Positions 35,101-44,610 of a DNA stretch of 64,000 nt are shown here, in pieces. Numbering within the stretch: the first letter of the stretch is position 1; each line of letters starts with the position of its first letter. Source of the stretch: Cryptomeria japonica (taxonomy: Eukaryota; Streptophyta; Pinopsida; Cupressales; Cupressaceae); assembly GCF_030272615.1 (NCBI RefSeq), contig NC_081414.1, positions 47,422,501 to 47,486,500 on the forward strand, given 5' to 3'. Position numbers and translations under genes: made by a program. The notes beneath the pieces are model-generated. The model did no database searches. It worked only from the letters and a program-made list of their open reading frames with translations, and had not been told where the DNA came from.

Positions 35101-35769
35101 AAGAGGGAATCCCTTCACATGCATGAAGTAGCAGCCTCTACCCTTCCCCTCCTAAGAGCTCTTTTCTGGACACATACACAAATTCCCACACTGCCTGACA
35201 TCCTGGATCCCCATAGCATCAGTGTTCTCAAGGAATGGTACTGGGCCGTCACCATGAAGAACGATGCCCAGGAAATTATTGACAAAGAAAATGACGCATG
35301 TGAGGCAATTCTGGGGAACATGCAAGAATTAGGCAAGACCATCCTCCGATCAATGGTTTCGGGGTGGATAAATGACCTGTCCGACAGTGTAATCCGGCCG
35401 AATTGGGAGGAAAGGTTGGGAGCAGATAAGGCTTCTTATTCCATTGAAGACTTGAGTTTTGCTGGTCAGTTCCATTCAGACATATTGTGCTTCGAGCGTA
35501 ATCGCTCCAACTGGAAGGACGGTTTAAGGCACGTGGACCAGTATCTCGAAGGCATGCAATACAAAATTCGCCACCCTCCCATGCCACCTTCTAATCCCCT
35601 CTTCCAATTATGCATCAAGTTTCAGGAATATGTCCGCGAGGAACGAGCAGCAGGTCGTGATTTATGGCGAGAATACCTGCATGGCGAAGACCAGTTTCTA
35701 CAAAAGGAATGTGAAACCAGGATAGAGAAAATAGTTTCTCAAAAATGCCCTTTTCCCTCCAAATCTTAA
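32134..35769 (+). CDS. Uncharacterised 1211-aa protein of unit F
   Basis: This is the longest open frame in the window and has no stop or shift. The start codon is the first ATG after the predicted acceptor (MPKSATESSK). Residues about 45-480 form a conserved region shared with the broken gene of unit G; landmarks are ESGIAQAAGFPPAIQ, WMFYF, YGAWFIQFPRFSYIR and LPRYPTDKVVLMEVARQ. A basic stretch at about 587-616 (KRKKTKACRGTRTSKRTRRE) could be a nuclear localisation signal. An acidic, Ser/Pro-rich linker follows (about 617-830), then a likely coiled coil (about 880-920) and a helical C-terminal part ending near CPFPSKS. I recognise no enzyme motif: no DTG, no xxDD, no zinc knuckle, no integrase triad. 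It vaguely recalls proteins annotated as putative plant transposon protein; that is only an impression. Confidence 0.85.
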   Translation: MPKSATESSKTPAAAETSRASKSDIPRKVERMKYQYQRGGLRESKVQSIWDNIGDTDLGHIDIQDFRDRVFSPNAYGRPRQMMESGIAQAAGFPPAIQNYELVVEAARHYEPKSRLVLLEDITIADFSPEAIGDAFDIPFPNNPIATTMDEAQGAYDMNPARCRALINEEWFKEKRPSSTRIVKKTPRSDFHNEHGDMVTLLSRVMGLPKSNYFEEWMFYFTEQVFAGKSKFDWAQIISDNIHAQLIELETKKYFTMTSYLVYMFAKNQPLPGLIMKGEIGNGPGQVKVYDCYPQLHYQDIAQREKSSPAYAVGQYERVNDAFTMRLVRLMQGGLHIRLSEQATILVQRYGAWFIQFPRFSYIRIAGFEGAPLRLPRYPTDKVVLMEVARQSRPAGILLRESKQAGFAFPMIIGNHDVQLRTPTLAEESLAELASYGLQEHFPRKCFDHDNLAKRAYGRRYRAKESIEDYWKNCSDDYEVRRREYSRLSVQQMRLFEYRRVPDQLTDSGNCLQVREFEAVRHLLPGVDWSQDPITDFEAVMAAPARYTDQWLQHQIERLVHEGVQFTYHLMGSFDSQSSEDERTSTEKPEKRKKTKACRGTRTSKRTRREKIPIRRPETTSSSRDPSLSDDAIDLDCIPAPPSQSDIEAFQANDPPAPDMPDTEQKGPNPTKPGDQIEEGEIPSTQGIEVHEPTQQSRHELLLLHAAKDDSTVEGEQRTDEIHELEGTKEPPSQEDVRQLFSEIGENSDANKELPPSSTTPMAGQLLICDQPVESMGEQGANLTLSSTQTVPQEWLIARAQRRAATKAPIDLEDIFSRMDQTKAKGKKKPRTYSKITKDGQRNRTLHIATPPVNKPVDQITLADYSITTVPIGRATKEQEKEEFKDSVQNILRQLEEVTAEKDMYRARAEQAEGYIDKLLRPLHNPSESHIPPMALAQRTTTEFEGIQDTAKAVKEWVQDIKKKGEQILKEVKEMALHRELTLVKLLEIKRESLHMHEVAASTLPLLRALFWTHTQIPTLPDILDPHSISVLKEWYWAVTMKNDAQEIIDKENDACEAILGNMQELGKTILRSMVSGWINDLSDSVIRPNWEERLGADKASYSIEDLSFAGQFHSDILCFERNRSNWKDGLRHVDQYLEGMQYKIRHPPMPPSNPLFQLCIKFQEYVREERAAGRDLWREYLHGEDQFLQKECETRIEKIVSQKCPFPSKS

Positions 35770-36011
35770 AAAGTGCACTTTTGTCCCAAAAAGGTGACAG
35801 TTGACTTTTGGTCAACATATTGTAAAGTTTTTTGTGCACCTCCCTTTTTGGATTATTTCAAAAGTTGTAATTATCCTTTGGTAGTTATTGCTCCTTTTGG
35901 GGTAGTTGTAGATATTTATCCCCCTATTTATGAGTGTGGGTCCCTCTTTTTGTAAGGATGAATCTGGGCCACTTGTCTAGATTAAATCTTGGCCATTCAT
36001 CCATTTTTGGA

Positions 36012-36025
36012 AACCTATTTAAGGG
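36012..36025 (+). promoter_or_regulatory. TATA-like box downstream of the ORF in unit F
   Basis: ACCTATTTAAGGGG followed by actggttttccctcattttg; E has the same phrase at 17885-17920. It lies about 240 bases after the ORF stop, where the promoter of an LTR containing an ORF in U3 would be. Confidence 0.5.
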
Positions 36026-36967
36026 GACTGGTTTTCCCTCATTTTGAGAGGAAGTTCTTGAATTGTTGCGAAAGCTCTGAAGAAATTTTGCAGGAATTAA
36101 TACAACGGATTAAAATTACCTTCAAATTTCCTTGTGAGTGCATGGTCTCCTTCTTCATTTAAATTAGAAAGCTTTTAAATTATGTCTATTCATTTTGCAC
36201 AGCCGTTCTTACCAAGCATCTGATAGAATCTTCACAGTCCATACCATTAGAGGATAGCTGATTGCTTCTTTCCTTTCTGCATGGTTAATCTGGGCTATTT
36301 TATGATTCAGTTCGATTATCAAATGAACACATATCATGGATGTAGAAGTTCTAATATTGTATTTGATAATATGAAAATCTGGTTTCTCCTTTGAAGATTG
36401 CACTGAGTTTATGCAAACATTGTGTCTGAATGACTGATGATGCTTAATTTGGTTTCCCGGAGGTGTCTGTCTGCTTGGGTAAATCTGTTGTCCTAGTTAA
36501 CATTTACTGTTCTCTTTCTCCCTACCCTTCCTTCCTTTCCTCCCAATTTTATCCCCTTCTTTGAAATCTGCAATCCTGCTAAATCAGCTTCAAATTAACC
36601 AACATCACCTGAAAGAAAATCGTAAGTGGTCCCTGGGAATTCGTGTATGGAATTGCCAATCAAACGTAAGCCCCCTTGTGTTTCCAGCAAAAACACATCA
36701 AGCCACTGAGAGATCCCGCAGTCAAGACCTGACAAAAGAAACCTTGAGGTTATCCCCATTGATCAAAACGTAGAAAATAGCATTAGGGATTCCCTTATTT
36801 CAAGAGAGGGTAGGATACTCAGTGAGTTTATTCTATTCTGCGTTGGCCGTATGGAATTTGCAGCAATGCGATTTCAGACACGTCAACACGAACCCAAACC
36901 CCTTTTCAAAATTTTGCTGTACCGGCATACTAGTGCCCAAACCCGAACCGGCAACTTAGATTAGAAC

Positions 36968-37320
36968 CAATTTTCCAATTAAAAAATTATCTACATAAGA
37001 TGCAGCAACTATGCTGTAAATGAATCATGACAATGGTAGATAGTGCATAGAGACATTAATCTAAGGAAATTTAATATTAGGGCATCAAGATCACTTCTAA
37101 AAGATTAAAAAATGATCAAATTTGCAATGAAAACGAACTGGTATAGCAGTAAAAACTAAAGCAAGCTGAGTTTTGAAGAACAACATATGTTAATCTTCTC
37201 ATTGACAACTTCATTTTGCCATAGAAATTCAAATATCATCATTATTTTCATCAACAGGGAACGATAGTCTAAACAATGTGCATGAGAAAAGACCAACTTC
37301 TTTAACATTGACAAGCTCAC
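36968..37320 (-). other. Intron sequence left of isoamylase exon C
   Basis: AT-rich sequence with no ORF. It starts on the minus strand with the donor GTGAGCTTG directly after exon C. The next coding segment expected in isoamylases (with the GDEYGH motif) was not found here or elsewhere to the left. Confidence 0.6.
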
Positions 37321-37400
37321 CTGTGAAACCATCAATGCCAGATGGAAATTTTTCATTTGCCGTGCACGCAGAGCATTGACCCCAGGATCCTTTGTATTAC
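37321..37400 (-). CDS. ISA3: Isoamylase (starch debranching enzyme, ISA3-like), exon C
   Basis: An 80-base exon on the minus strand, with acceptor TTCTTAG before GTAATAC and donor CACAG/GTGAGC after. With the last base of exon B it encodes NTKDPGVNALRARQMKNFHL then ALMVSQ. RQMKNFHLALM-SQ is the ISA3-type form of a segment conserved in plant isoamylases (glycoside hydrolase family 13, alpha-1,6 bond hydrolysis in plastid starch breakdown). It ends in phase 0, right before the expected Gly-x-Pro-Met. Phase and splice sites are intact, which argues for a real host gene and not a processed fragment. Confidence 0.88.
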
Positions 37401-38648
37401 CTAAGAAGATAATGATATAAATGAGATTTATCCATTATATCAAACCATATGAAAGGTGGGGCCCAAAAGCATATCAAACTATTACGACTTTACTAATAGA
37501 GCTTGTCTCTGCTATAAGAGCAAAGTGCCAGCCTTCAAGTATGTAACAGACTGCTGGGAGCAAAGACATTTTCTTTAGATTAAAATTGAATGTAAAAGGA
37601 AAAAATAAAAGGAACATAATAATTTGACGTAACTCTCTCATTCTAAGGATTCTTGAAAGTAATCTGTAAGAATGATTTCAGGACAATGTGTTAATGCTTA
37701 TTCTTCATGACTGTAATTCATCTCTGGCACAACAATTAGTGGTTACTTTTCTTTTGTAGGAAACAATTTTAATATAAAATTTGGTATTTTAGGAAAATAC
37801 TATTAAGCTTTGTACTCTTACTGAGTTATAATGAACTTAAGCCAATGCCTTCCTCCAATAACTGCATTGCTGATGATACAAAACACGCATATATTTGGTT
37901 TGCGTATGGAAATACCATATTTCGCCAGTATCATCATGTTATCTGACATGAAATAGTGGCATTATCTAAGCAATGTAATTGGAATTTCAAAATGGCACTA
38001 TAAAAACAAGGACTAAAGCTGCAATTTAATTGATATGATTATTTTATGGCATAAACATATGACAGCTGCTGCCATTTAGCCTGGTCACTCCAATTCATCT
38101 ACAAAGAGATATTCACTTCTTAAAATAAATATGGAAATGTGGCAGATGTGTTATCTAAACCGAAAGTACATTTCATTATAAAAGAATAATGTAAGAGATT
38201 TGATAGATACAGCAACCTCTCATCTGCCATAGCAAGCAGAGAAATTTATGTTCATTTAACGGTTGCCTCAAACCATGTGAGTCGTGCAAGATTTGTCTCT
38301 AATTTTAAAAATCAGCTGGTCAATACTGAAATAAAAAAATTAAGACAGACTGAAAAATAAAATATATCCAATTCAGAGGACAAACAGCTGAACAAAGAGA
38401 AACCACATGCCTTATACATAAAGCAACAAAGATAATAAAAATGCTTCCTCGGACACAAATTTAGTAGAGGAAAAAATAGTCTCCAAAAACAATAGTAGAA
38501 AGGGCTAGTCGAAGTAATTTCATAGTTTACTTTTGTATATAATCATAGGTCACAAAATGTTTGGATTTCAACAAATGGAAGAACAAAAGTCAAGGGAGAT
38601 CCTAATAACAAAAAAATGTTGAGGGAGATCCCACTTCCATAACTTGGT

Positions 38649-39389
38649 TGTAACATCCCCATTTTCGTGTTCCTAGTGAATCCGTGAAAATAATTAATTT
38701 TTAAGTTGTTTGGAAAAGTACATTAAAAGACAACTTTAATTAATTATTTATAAAGTGACTCAGTACCAAAATATTAAATATTTAAATAGATCACTTTTTT
38801 TGGAGAAATAAGGATAAATTAAAGTTATAAATCGATTTTAATTAATTATTTCTAGAAGTTTCTCAGTCAAGTTACAAAAGAAGGCTGGGGGACTCATTTG
38901 AGGAGGGACAAGATTCAAAAGCTTGTTGTTTTCTCCATGGAGACTTCATTCATTTGTATCCGAGAGCCAAACTTAACCAGTGGAATGAAAACCCCAATGG
39001 TCTGGAGCTGAGGACAGAAACCCTTGTGTTTCGTGCAGCGGTTCCACACAAGGATTGTCAGAGTGCTGAAGGTTGAAGCGAGGATGAAAACCTTCGTTCA
39101 TGGTCGACTTGTTCTTAAAGAGTTTTACTAGGTTTCATTGGATTTAAAAATTAAAGTTTTGATATTTGTGATGTCTTTTAAAAAGACAAATTTCAGGTTC
39201 TCGTATTGTATTTGAAGTTTGGTCTGTCATTCTTGGGCCCCATAAGACTTAAAGATTATTATATTGGGTGATTATTAAAATTAGAAGGATTTCTCAATAT
39301 TTTCCTATGGCGTGAAATTTACTTGATATTAGCTCATGCAATGGTCGATACTTTCTTGATGGGCAAAATAATTCTAATTATTGTGGTGG
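38649..39389 (+). repeat. LTR fragment P (TGTAACATCCCC type)
   Basis: It starts TGTAACATCCCC, a changed form of the chromovirus LTR start, and has an AT-rich part and phrases such as ctccatggagacttc resembling the LTRs at 8102 and 60935. No CA end is visible before fragment J starts. No TSD was found. Confidence 0.5.
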
Positions 39390-39999
39390 TGTTGATGTGT
39401 TTTTTAGGACACCTCGAACACAAAATAAAATACCAAGTATTCTATCCTCTCTTGAACAAAGAAACCTCATATGCTATACGATGTGATCAAATGAGACAAC
39501 TCCAAGGTTTAAAATGCAAACAATTGACTTTAAGTTCGGGATAGACTCAGTGTGTATGATGTGATTTTGCTGGTAACACAAAGTGACTTATTCTTATGAA
39601 CACAACTGGAACGTGGAATCTTACTGACTCACTTGGAAAAGAAATTCAAAAGGAGATAAGAGATAGGAGATCTAATCTAATCCTAGGAATGTAAGAGATG
39701 ATTGTTGACTTAGTGCAACCAAACCAAGCTTTACTTTGCCATGAGGAAACAACTACACAAAGATGGTGCAATCTCCTAAGGATAAGCGAATGATTTTCAT
39801 ATCACCTATGCACACCAACGTTTATGAACAATGAGCACATAGAAATTGAAGTTAATCTTTTTAATCAAGTTCGGTCTAACCACGCACTACAACCGCAATC
39901 AACAAATTCCAAGTGGTATGAACATTAGGCTTCACCATTCATCAACAATAAGATATTCCATTCATCTAATTAACATTTAAAACTTAAGAAGTAGAGACC

Positions 40000-40425
40000 A
40001 TGCAACATGTTGAAATAACACACAAGATCCACCATATCTTCAATGAAAATAATGAACCCTTAACCACGTCCATTTCTCCGAATAATTTTCAGACTCCACC
40101 AAATCCAAATGCTACCAATGTGTCGTCTCTTCGTAGTGATTCACCTGAATACCGACAACAGAATGTCCAATCAAATGGGACGAGACAAGCTACTGCACCG
40201 CAAGTTGAGCAAAGGCAACAAGTGATCCCCCAAGTGGAGCAGTCACAAGCACAGGCGAAAGATCATCCTAGAGAAGAGTTAAAAAGATTAAGTTCATATG
40301 TGCTAGATGAATTTAAAAAGATAAAGGACAGCTTACCCTTGATCAAGCTGATGAGAATTCCTAAGATTTGGGAAACACTCCTAGGCAGTTTGATTGAAGT
40401 TGTTGCCCCAAGGAACACTTCATAA
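40000..40425 (+). pseudogene. gag/linker remnant of fragment J
   Basis: A 141-codon frame, Gln/Pro-rich, then YVLDEFKKIKDSLPLIKLMR, which resembles the short helical segment upstream of the protease in Tat/Ogre elements (an LxxL-rich helper segment). The match is by pattern only. Confidence 0.5.
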
Positions 40426-40709
40426 AACATGCCAAACAGAAATGTATCCGATGCTCTAGCAAATACAAATGTTATTCGAGATGAACCAGAAATGTTGTGC
40501 AACGCGTTTGATGCTCCAAAACAAGCTCCTAATTTTGTAGGATGGTCCAAACATTGTCTGAAAGTTCAAATCAAGAAGACATAATGCCAGAAGAAGTTCT
40601 CAAGGACACGGATATATTCCAAGAAGAAATTTTGACAAATGAACTCCCCTAGACTTCAGAAAAGAATCAAGATGTCAGTAATCAAGTAAAACATCCAGTG
40701 GTCTTTTAC

Positions 40710-41343
40710 TAGGGAAAGGACGAGCCCACTCCATTCTTGCTATCCGTCAGAATATTTGGAAAACTTGTGCATAACTGCTTAGTGGACTCCTTTGCTTCTA
40801 GCAACGTGATGCCTCTCGCTATGTGCAAGAAACTGGGAGTGATACCAACACAAACCAATAAGAAAGTCACTCATTTGAACATAACAGAAGTCCCTATTGT
40901 AGGAGAATTGAACAATATTCACATGCAGCTAGCAGTGGACCCAAGAGTGCAAAGTTGTATCGACATTTCTGTCATCAATATCCCTAATGGATACAACATG
41001 CTTTTAAGCAAAGATTGGTCAAGGAGATAGAATGGATAGATATATTTCTACAGACTTTTCTCATATGTGGTTGTCGTGGAAAGGGGTCCCAAATCAAATA
41101 AAGATTGACAGCACACCAAGGCTCAGGCTGATGATTACTGAATATGGAGAAAACAATGAAATAATGTTTCTCGAGACAGATTTAGGCTCTTACAAGCCTA
41201 AAGTGCATGAAGTCCTAATGTTGCATGGATCGACCCACGAAATTAACAAGATGGTTGATTCCACCGAGGTACTAATTGAAGAATATCAAGATTCCCAAGA
41301 TGAGAATGAAGGAATGTTTGAAAATTCAAACACTTTGTCTTGA
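40710..41343 (+). pseudogene. Retropepsin-like protease remnant of fragment J
   Basis: Frame 40737-41030 has NCLVDSFASSNVMPLAMCKK, the Ty3/Tat protease active site with Phe where Gly is expected (D-S-G to D-S-F), so it would be inactive. A second frame, 41032-41343, continues with MWLSWKG-type sequence after a stop or shift at about 41030. Confidence 0.75.
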
Positions 41344-41798
41344 ATAGTGTTCAATTGAAGGCGGAATTGCGAGAAAATGTCCGCATTCAAGATCTATTGC
41401 TTCCAAGTTGGTGTCGTATCCACAATACCACCCATTCTGAATTTACATGTAAAATGTGCCATAAAGCCATAGAAGAAGTACGGAAAAGAATTCCACAAGC
41501 CTTGAACCTTTCAAGTAACGAAGAGGTCAACCATGTTAACGAATCTACCTCAGTGATGATACAAGAAATAGAATGTGAACAACACTCCCAAGAAGAAACA
41601 GATCCACAAACTTTGCTTTCCCCACAAAAGGAACAGGTTTGGACCCTGAGATTGGATGGATCCATGTCAAGGAAAGGAGCTGGAGCTGGTTGCGAATTAA
41701 TCAGTCCAAATGGAGAAGCATACCTTGCAGCTCACCAACTTCAATTTCCATGTACAAATAATGTCACAAAATACCCATTCGCTGGATACAGAAAATAA
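41340..41798 (+). pseudogene. Additional RNase H (aRNH) remnant of fragment J
   Basis: After a linker (SWCRIHNTTHSEFTCKMCHK) the frame carries WTLRLDGSMSRKGAGAGCEL, FPCTNNVTKYPFAG. W-x-L-x-x-DGS with GAGAG and TNN is typical of the second RNase H of Tat-lineage Ty3 elements. The Glu after TNN (AEYEAL in intact ones) is lost. Confidence 0.75.
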
Positions 41799-41840
41799 GA
41801 AAATATTCAACATACCCATTCGCTGGATACAGAAAATAAG
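41771..41840 (+). repeat. 29-bp direct duplication at the broken end of fragment J
   Basis: atacccattcgctggatac plus 10 more bases occurs at 41771-41799 and 41812-41840, 41 bases apart, where the RNase H reading is lost. This looks like a repair scar. Confidence 0.9.
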
Positions 41841-44335
41841 AAGCTATGACAGAAATGACCAGCAATAACATGCCCAAAAACCCTAGGTGCCTCCACCAAA
41901 TAGCTCCAAAAAGTATGGCTAGAAGCAAGGAAAGAATTACCGGAAGAATATGCCATAGGTTGCTGATAATTGGCATTTAGTGACAACTAGAAGTGATATT
42001 TGCATATGGACATTAAGCATTGAGGGGATTGCATAACATATCAAAGTTCTGATTGATAGTTAGGAGATTTTGAAACTATACTGCTGCTGATTGGAAGCTT
42101 TATCAATCTAGGCGAATCCATAACTTTGATGCTGGTTCACTGTTCATGTCTTGTGTGACTTGTTAGAAGTCTATTGTTACTAGTCTACTGCTGCTTGCAG
42201 TTAATGTTGTAATTTTGAGAGTTTAAATGAAGGTTTCATGATAGATTAAGGAGCACATTAATCTTGGTTTTAGTTGTTGATCTTGTCTGTACTTTTCTGC
42301 AGTAGTAATAGAGACCATTCCAGATTGTTTATTAGACCCATGCAAGGTTCTTTCATCAAATTAAGGCCAGATTTGAATGTTTCAGTTCTGTCATTCTTAA
42401 ATCTGCTTTTCTTGATTTGGTAAAGCTAGTGGAATTGGTTAATTTATGTATATGCATTTCAAAACAAATTTATATGTTGAAATCACAAAGCCAAACAACA
42501 AAACAGTGAGAGCAAACTTCTAAACAAATCAGAATCTTCCTAAAACATTTTAGTTCAATGCCTTTCAAGGGTTTTATGCATGCTGTTTGACAATATTTCT
42601 GAGAAGTGAAAAAATTAATAACAAACAGAGCAGCATCTTACAATAAACCCTTCAAAAACCCAAATCAACCTCTCCTCTCATCCGAACACCACTTCCAGCA
42701 TATGTTCGGGCAGCCTAGACAAGGTACAGACAGCCAAAAACAGTCCAATAATTATGCAATAAACTCAGAAATCCTAATGAATCAGTCACTGTGAATGAAC
42801 TCTACCAATCAGAAACTCTGAAACTAAAGAAGATTGAAATCCAAACACCAATGAAGCTGCAATGTAATTCCTGAATGAAATCACCCAAATCCTCCAGATC
42901 GGGTCTCTCACCAACATGGGAGAAGTTGCCTGCAAGGGATTTCATCCTCACAAGCCTTGAAGAAGAACAAACTCCTCCAGCAACAACTAGCTCATTTGAT
43001 GCCCCGAACTGAATTACTAAAAATGGCAAGTATTGGAGAATTCAACCAAATTCCCTCCAGAAAAGGGTGTCACACACATCATAACCACTGAAGCTCAAAT
43101 AAACACTTGATACTAGAGTTCCCTAACCCTAACTCATTAGCCTACAGGAACTAGCTAAATAGGCTAACAATGCATCCTAGTGAACTCATTAAGAAGGTGA
43201 CATTACAATAAAAGAAAAAATTACTCCAAAAATTGAAGAATTCACCTTAGAAAAAAAGGTGCAAATAGAATGAAGTCAAAATATCAATAGCAGCACAATG
43301 AGAGCCACAAAACAGAGATTTTAGAAGGAATACACTAGAAAGAACAAAGAAATGGCTTCCCAAGCAACCCAAACTACTACATAGAGGATATAGAGGATAT
43401 AGAGACAAAAGTTTTAACAAGAAAAATGCAATAGACAAATTCAAAGGCTATTGGCACATTCATGGCAAAAATGTATACTTATTACTTCTACAGTTCTACT
43501 CATAATCCAAATCTAAGGAACAAAAAACTCTAAAACAACACTAGAGGGAGAAACAATCCACATTAGCAATACAACCTCCTCCCAAAGAAGCTAAAAGTGA
43601 TTGAATGAGCATAGCATAGAAGAAAGAAAACCTCTATGATAGACAAAACAAATATGGACTCGCTGGACCAAAACAAATGTTAACAGGGATAATCTAGATA
43701 AGGACATCAAAGATTAATGATAAAACGTATGATGAGGACCACCTAATGCAGAAACAACACAAATAATGCAGATTCTCTCAAAACATAAGGGGAATTCCAA
43801 AGTCTTGGAAGCATAAATAAATGTTGATATAGATCAATGCCACAATTTTAGTATTTATCCCCATATAGACAATGCCTCAAGATTAGAATATTACAAACCT
43901 ATTACACTATGCAATATGATCTATAAAAGCATCTCAAAAGGCTAAAGATGCTCCTTCAAAAAATAATATCGAAAACAAAATCAGCATTTGTTCTAAGAAA
44001 AAAATTACAAACAAAATAATATTCATACAAGTCCTCAACAAAAGAATCTATCTAGACCAACATCTTCTTGAACCTGTATATATTGAAAGAATTCAACAGA
44101 TGCAATTTGGAATTCCTATTCAAAACAAAGAACAATTTGATTTCTACAAATAATTTGTTGACCAGGTTAGAACCTGAATCAACATCCTAATTTTCTCTAT
44201 TTTCCACAACGGACAATGTGGGGTATGAATATGAATGCTTATAATAATTTATATTGTTTTTCCAATCCATTATAGAATACAGACCTATGGTAACCAATTT
44301 TCTAAAGGCTTAGGTAAAGCCATAATGATATATAC

Positions 44336-44408
44336 CTTCAAAACCACAATTCCAGCTGTAGTTATCATTGCATCCATCCCTTCCCTCCTCTCCATTCAAT
44401 TCATTGTG
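44336..44408 (-). CDS. ISA3: Isoamylase (ISA3-like), exon B
   Basis: A 73-base minus-strand exon, with acceptor CTTACAG and donor GAAG/GTATAT. It encodes [20 protein letters not shown] then CGFE plus one base. [13 protein letters not shown] is the ISA3 form of a motif that in ISA1 reads more like ENHN-SWNCGEEG. No stops; the phase joins to exons A and C. Intron to exon A is only 112 bases. Confidence 0.9.
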
Positions 44409-44520
44409 CTGTAAGAACATGTTTTATCAGGACAACCTTCAGCTTCAAAAAATAATTGGTGGTTGTCATATTCAGGTCTGAATTTCAATAACAGATATAA
44501 GTTGGTGCTAAACGACTTAC

Positions 44521-44610
44521 CTTAGAGTTATATGCCACAAGATCATATAGTGTAAAGCCATCATGTGCAATGACAAAATTGATGCTGTGATATGGCTTGC
44601 GTGCATTTAC
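44521..44610 (-). CDS. ISA3: Isoamylase (ISA3-like), exon A
   Basis: A 90-base minus-strand exon, with acceptor TTTTTATAG and donor CTAAG/GTAAGT. It encodes [20 protein letters not shown] then [10 protein letters not shown]. This is conserved region IV of glycoside hydrolase family 13, where the His-Asp pair supplies the Asp that stabilises the transition state. Exons A, B and C are consecutive in isoamylases. The preceding exon (expected to end near GSSDLY) was not seen up to the window end, so the upstream intron may exceed 19 kb. Confidence 0.9.

Larger units (their letters stand above)
30111..36888 (+). mobile_element. Unit F: 6.8-kb TG...CA unit with a 1211-codon ORF, TSD CGAAC
   Basis: It is flanked by CGAAC at 30106-30110 and 36889-36893. 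It starts TGTTGTGCGTTGCACAC and ends GACACGTCAACA. The order is head hairpin (CCCTGTC-gcc-GACAGGG then TCCCCC), a 13-copy hairpin minisatellite, a probable 5'-UTR intron, the large ORF, a TATA-like box, then a tail shared with E. There is no repeated terminal sequence, primer site, polypurine tract or pol. It is therefore either a giant solo LTR that contains a gene or a new non-autonomous unit. Confidence 0.92.
29789..36959. mobile_element. Short hAT-type (MITE-like) element with TSD ATTAGAAC, carrying unit F
   Basis: Terminal inverted repeats CTAAGTTACCGGGTTCGG (left) and CCGAACCGGCAACTTAG (right) are bounded by the 8-bp direct repeat ATTAGAAC at 29781-29788 and 36960-36967. Eight-base duplications are the hallmark of hAT transposons. 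Removing unit F and its TSD leaves about 388 bases, too short for a transposase, so it is non-autonomous. It has a tatag microsatellite at about 30028-30062. A 71-codon minus-strand frame at 29775-29990 is not recognisable. Confidence 0.85.
39390..41840 (+). mobile_element. Fragment J: E/F/G-type unit end joined to a Tat-like Ty3 interior
   Basis: 39390-39995 aligns by eye with the TGTTGACGTG ends of G (47634 on) and H (25386 on), sharing phrases such as cctctcttgaa, gcaatctt/ctcctaagg and gattttca. It is followed on the + strand by gag-like, protease and RNase H-like pieces of a Tat/Ogre-type Ty3 element. RT and integrase are missing. If this junction is original, the pol sense is opposite to the ORFs of F and G. 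Confidence 0.65.
37401..44335 (-). other. Giant isoamylase intron (6935 bp) with retrotransposon debris
   Basis: It runs between exon B and exon C, with phases matching (1 then continuing). It holds LTR fragment P (38649-39389) and Ty3 fragment J (39390-41840). The remainder (37401-38648 and 41841-44335) is AT-rich with no coding signal that I can recognise. Confidence 0.75.

Noticed and set aside
16194-36888. E and F as two LTRs of one element
   Set aside because: Each has its own different TSD (GGTTC and CGAAC) and many unrelated elements lie between them.
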